Shown here: piece after piece, positions 63,555 to 64,000 of the stretch | How the letters are laid out: the number at the start of each line of letters is the position of its first letter | Numbering within the stretch: the first letter of the stretch is position 1 | Origin: Curvularia sp. ZM96 | Taxonomy: Eukaryota; Ascomycota; Dothideomycetes; Pleosporales; Pleosporaceae | Length of the DNA: 64,000 nucleotides | Assembly (NCBI GenBank): GCA_022457065.1 | Contig: JAJGBQ010000004.1 | Span: 2,480,001 to 2,544,000, forward strand | Direction: 5' to 3' | Program-made: the position numbers and the translations under genes | Notes under the pieces: generated by a model | What the model saw: only the letters and a program-made list of their open reading frames with translations | Databases searched by the model: none | Told to the model about the DNA's origin: nothing

Positions 63555-64000
63555 TTCTGGGACGATAGTGATGGAACAGACTGAGAGAGAAGCACGTGGG
63601 CCAGGGTTGCTCTATGACTGGTAGCTTACATCGTTGCAGAAGATCATGCTTGTAGAAAGCTTCAGGCAGCAATAATGGCATTGTTAAAGATGCCTTGTCT
63701 TCTCCTAGCCAATCTCCTTCTCCAACCACAACGGAGACTGCTCCGCGAACACCACGAGGGGCTGATACCGTTTCGTGAACTGAGATTTTCACCATTAACG
63801 ATTGGACGAGTGCCCAGAATCTGCCTTGGTACAATTACCCTGATACGCCGTATGCAAGCTTTGCCATTGTTTAGCCAACACCAAGGAATCCATGTCGCCC
63901 CGTGGAGCAGTTCCAAGAATAAGAGGGCATGTTAGAGGTGTCATCCATGTATCAATGGTAGCCCTAAAACTTGAGAGGCGTTGTCGCGACACTCCGTGTT
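63555..64000. other. Window end, no supported gene
   Basis: Minus-strand frames run through this stretch but carry no domain I recognise, and each is interrupted by stops between about 63560 and 64000. A gene reading from beyond the right edge with an intron near 63840 is possible but cannot be shown. Confidence 0.35.

Noticed and set aside
63499..63992. Minus-strand gene at the right edge
   Set aside because: No frame gives a recognisable protein, and stops interrupt each one. An intron-containing gene cannot be excluded but is not supported.

Overview
This window is nuclear DNA from a filamentous ascomycete. The genes carry short GT-AG introns (about 46 to 260 bp) with CTNAY-type branch sites 10 to 40 bases before the acceptor. 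Leaders are pyrimidine-rich and intergenic spaces are 80 bp to 3.5 kb. A single dispersed 5S rRNA gene is present, and there are several ascomycete-specific protein families. The NADP-mannitol dehydrogenase resembles the Alternaria/Cladosporium allergen enzymes and the Stagonospora Mdh1 enzyme, so Pleosporales (Dothideomycetes) is my best guess. That placement is inference from remembered families, not a search.

Layout. 1-10 kb: the 5' part of an F-box protein (minus), an RRM plus RanBP2-zinc-finger protein with a degenerate exonuclease domain, a 3.5 kb stretch with no convincing gene, and a GT71 mannosyltransferase. 10-19.4 kb is compact core genome: condensin subunit Ycg1/CAP-G, mitochondrial-type cysteine synthase, NADH pyrophosphatase, COG2 and mitochondrial ribosomal protein L1. 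19.4-28.6 kb looks accessory: a GNAT acetyltransferase, the 5S rRNA gene, an allantoate/nicotinate-type MFS transporter, a secreted SGNH esterase and a fungal membrane protein of unknown function, with long AT-richer spacers. 28.6-46.7 kb returns to core genes: AIM25-type scramblase, tRNA-splicing endonuclease Sen2, a long-type asparagine synthetase, a small secreted cysteine-rich protein, exoribonuclease Xrn1, histone-chaperone/acetyltransferase subunit Hat2, a secreted GH2 exo-beta-D-glucosaminidase and dephospho-CoA kinase. 46.7-64 kb mixes unknown disordered proteins (one with a KEN box), an acyl-CoA dehydrogenase, the mannitol dehydrogenase, an unrecognised 301-aa protein, an RGG-tailed fungal protein family often misnamed in databases, a 2-oxoglutarate/Fe(II) oxygenase and a YtcJ-like amidohydrolase.

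There is no operon, phage, CRISPR array or biosynthetic gene cluster. RNA metabolism recurs (degenerate-exonuclease/RRM protein, Sen2, Xrn1, the RGG protein, 5S rRNA), but the genes are scattered and I see no evidence that they form one system. All exon models given here were checked for an uninterrupted reading frame with a total length divisible by three, except the first gene, which runs off the window edge.
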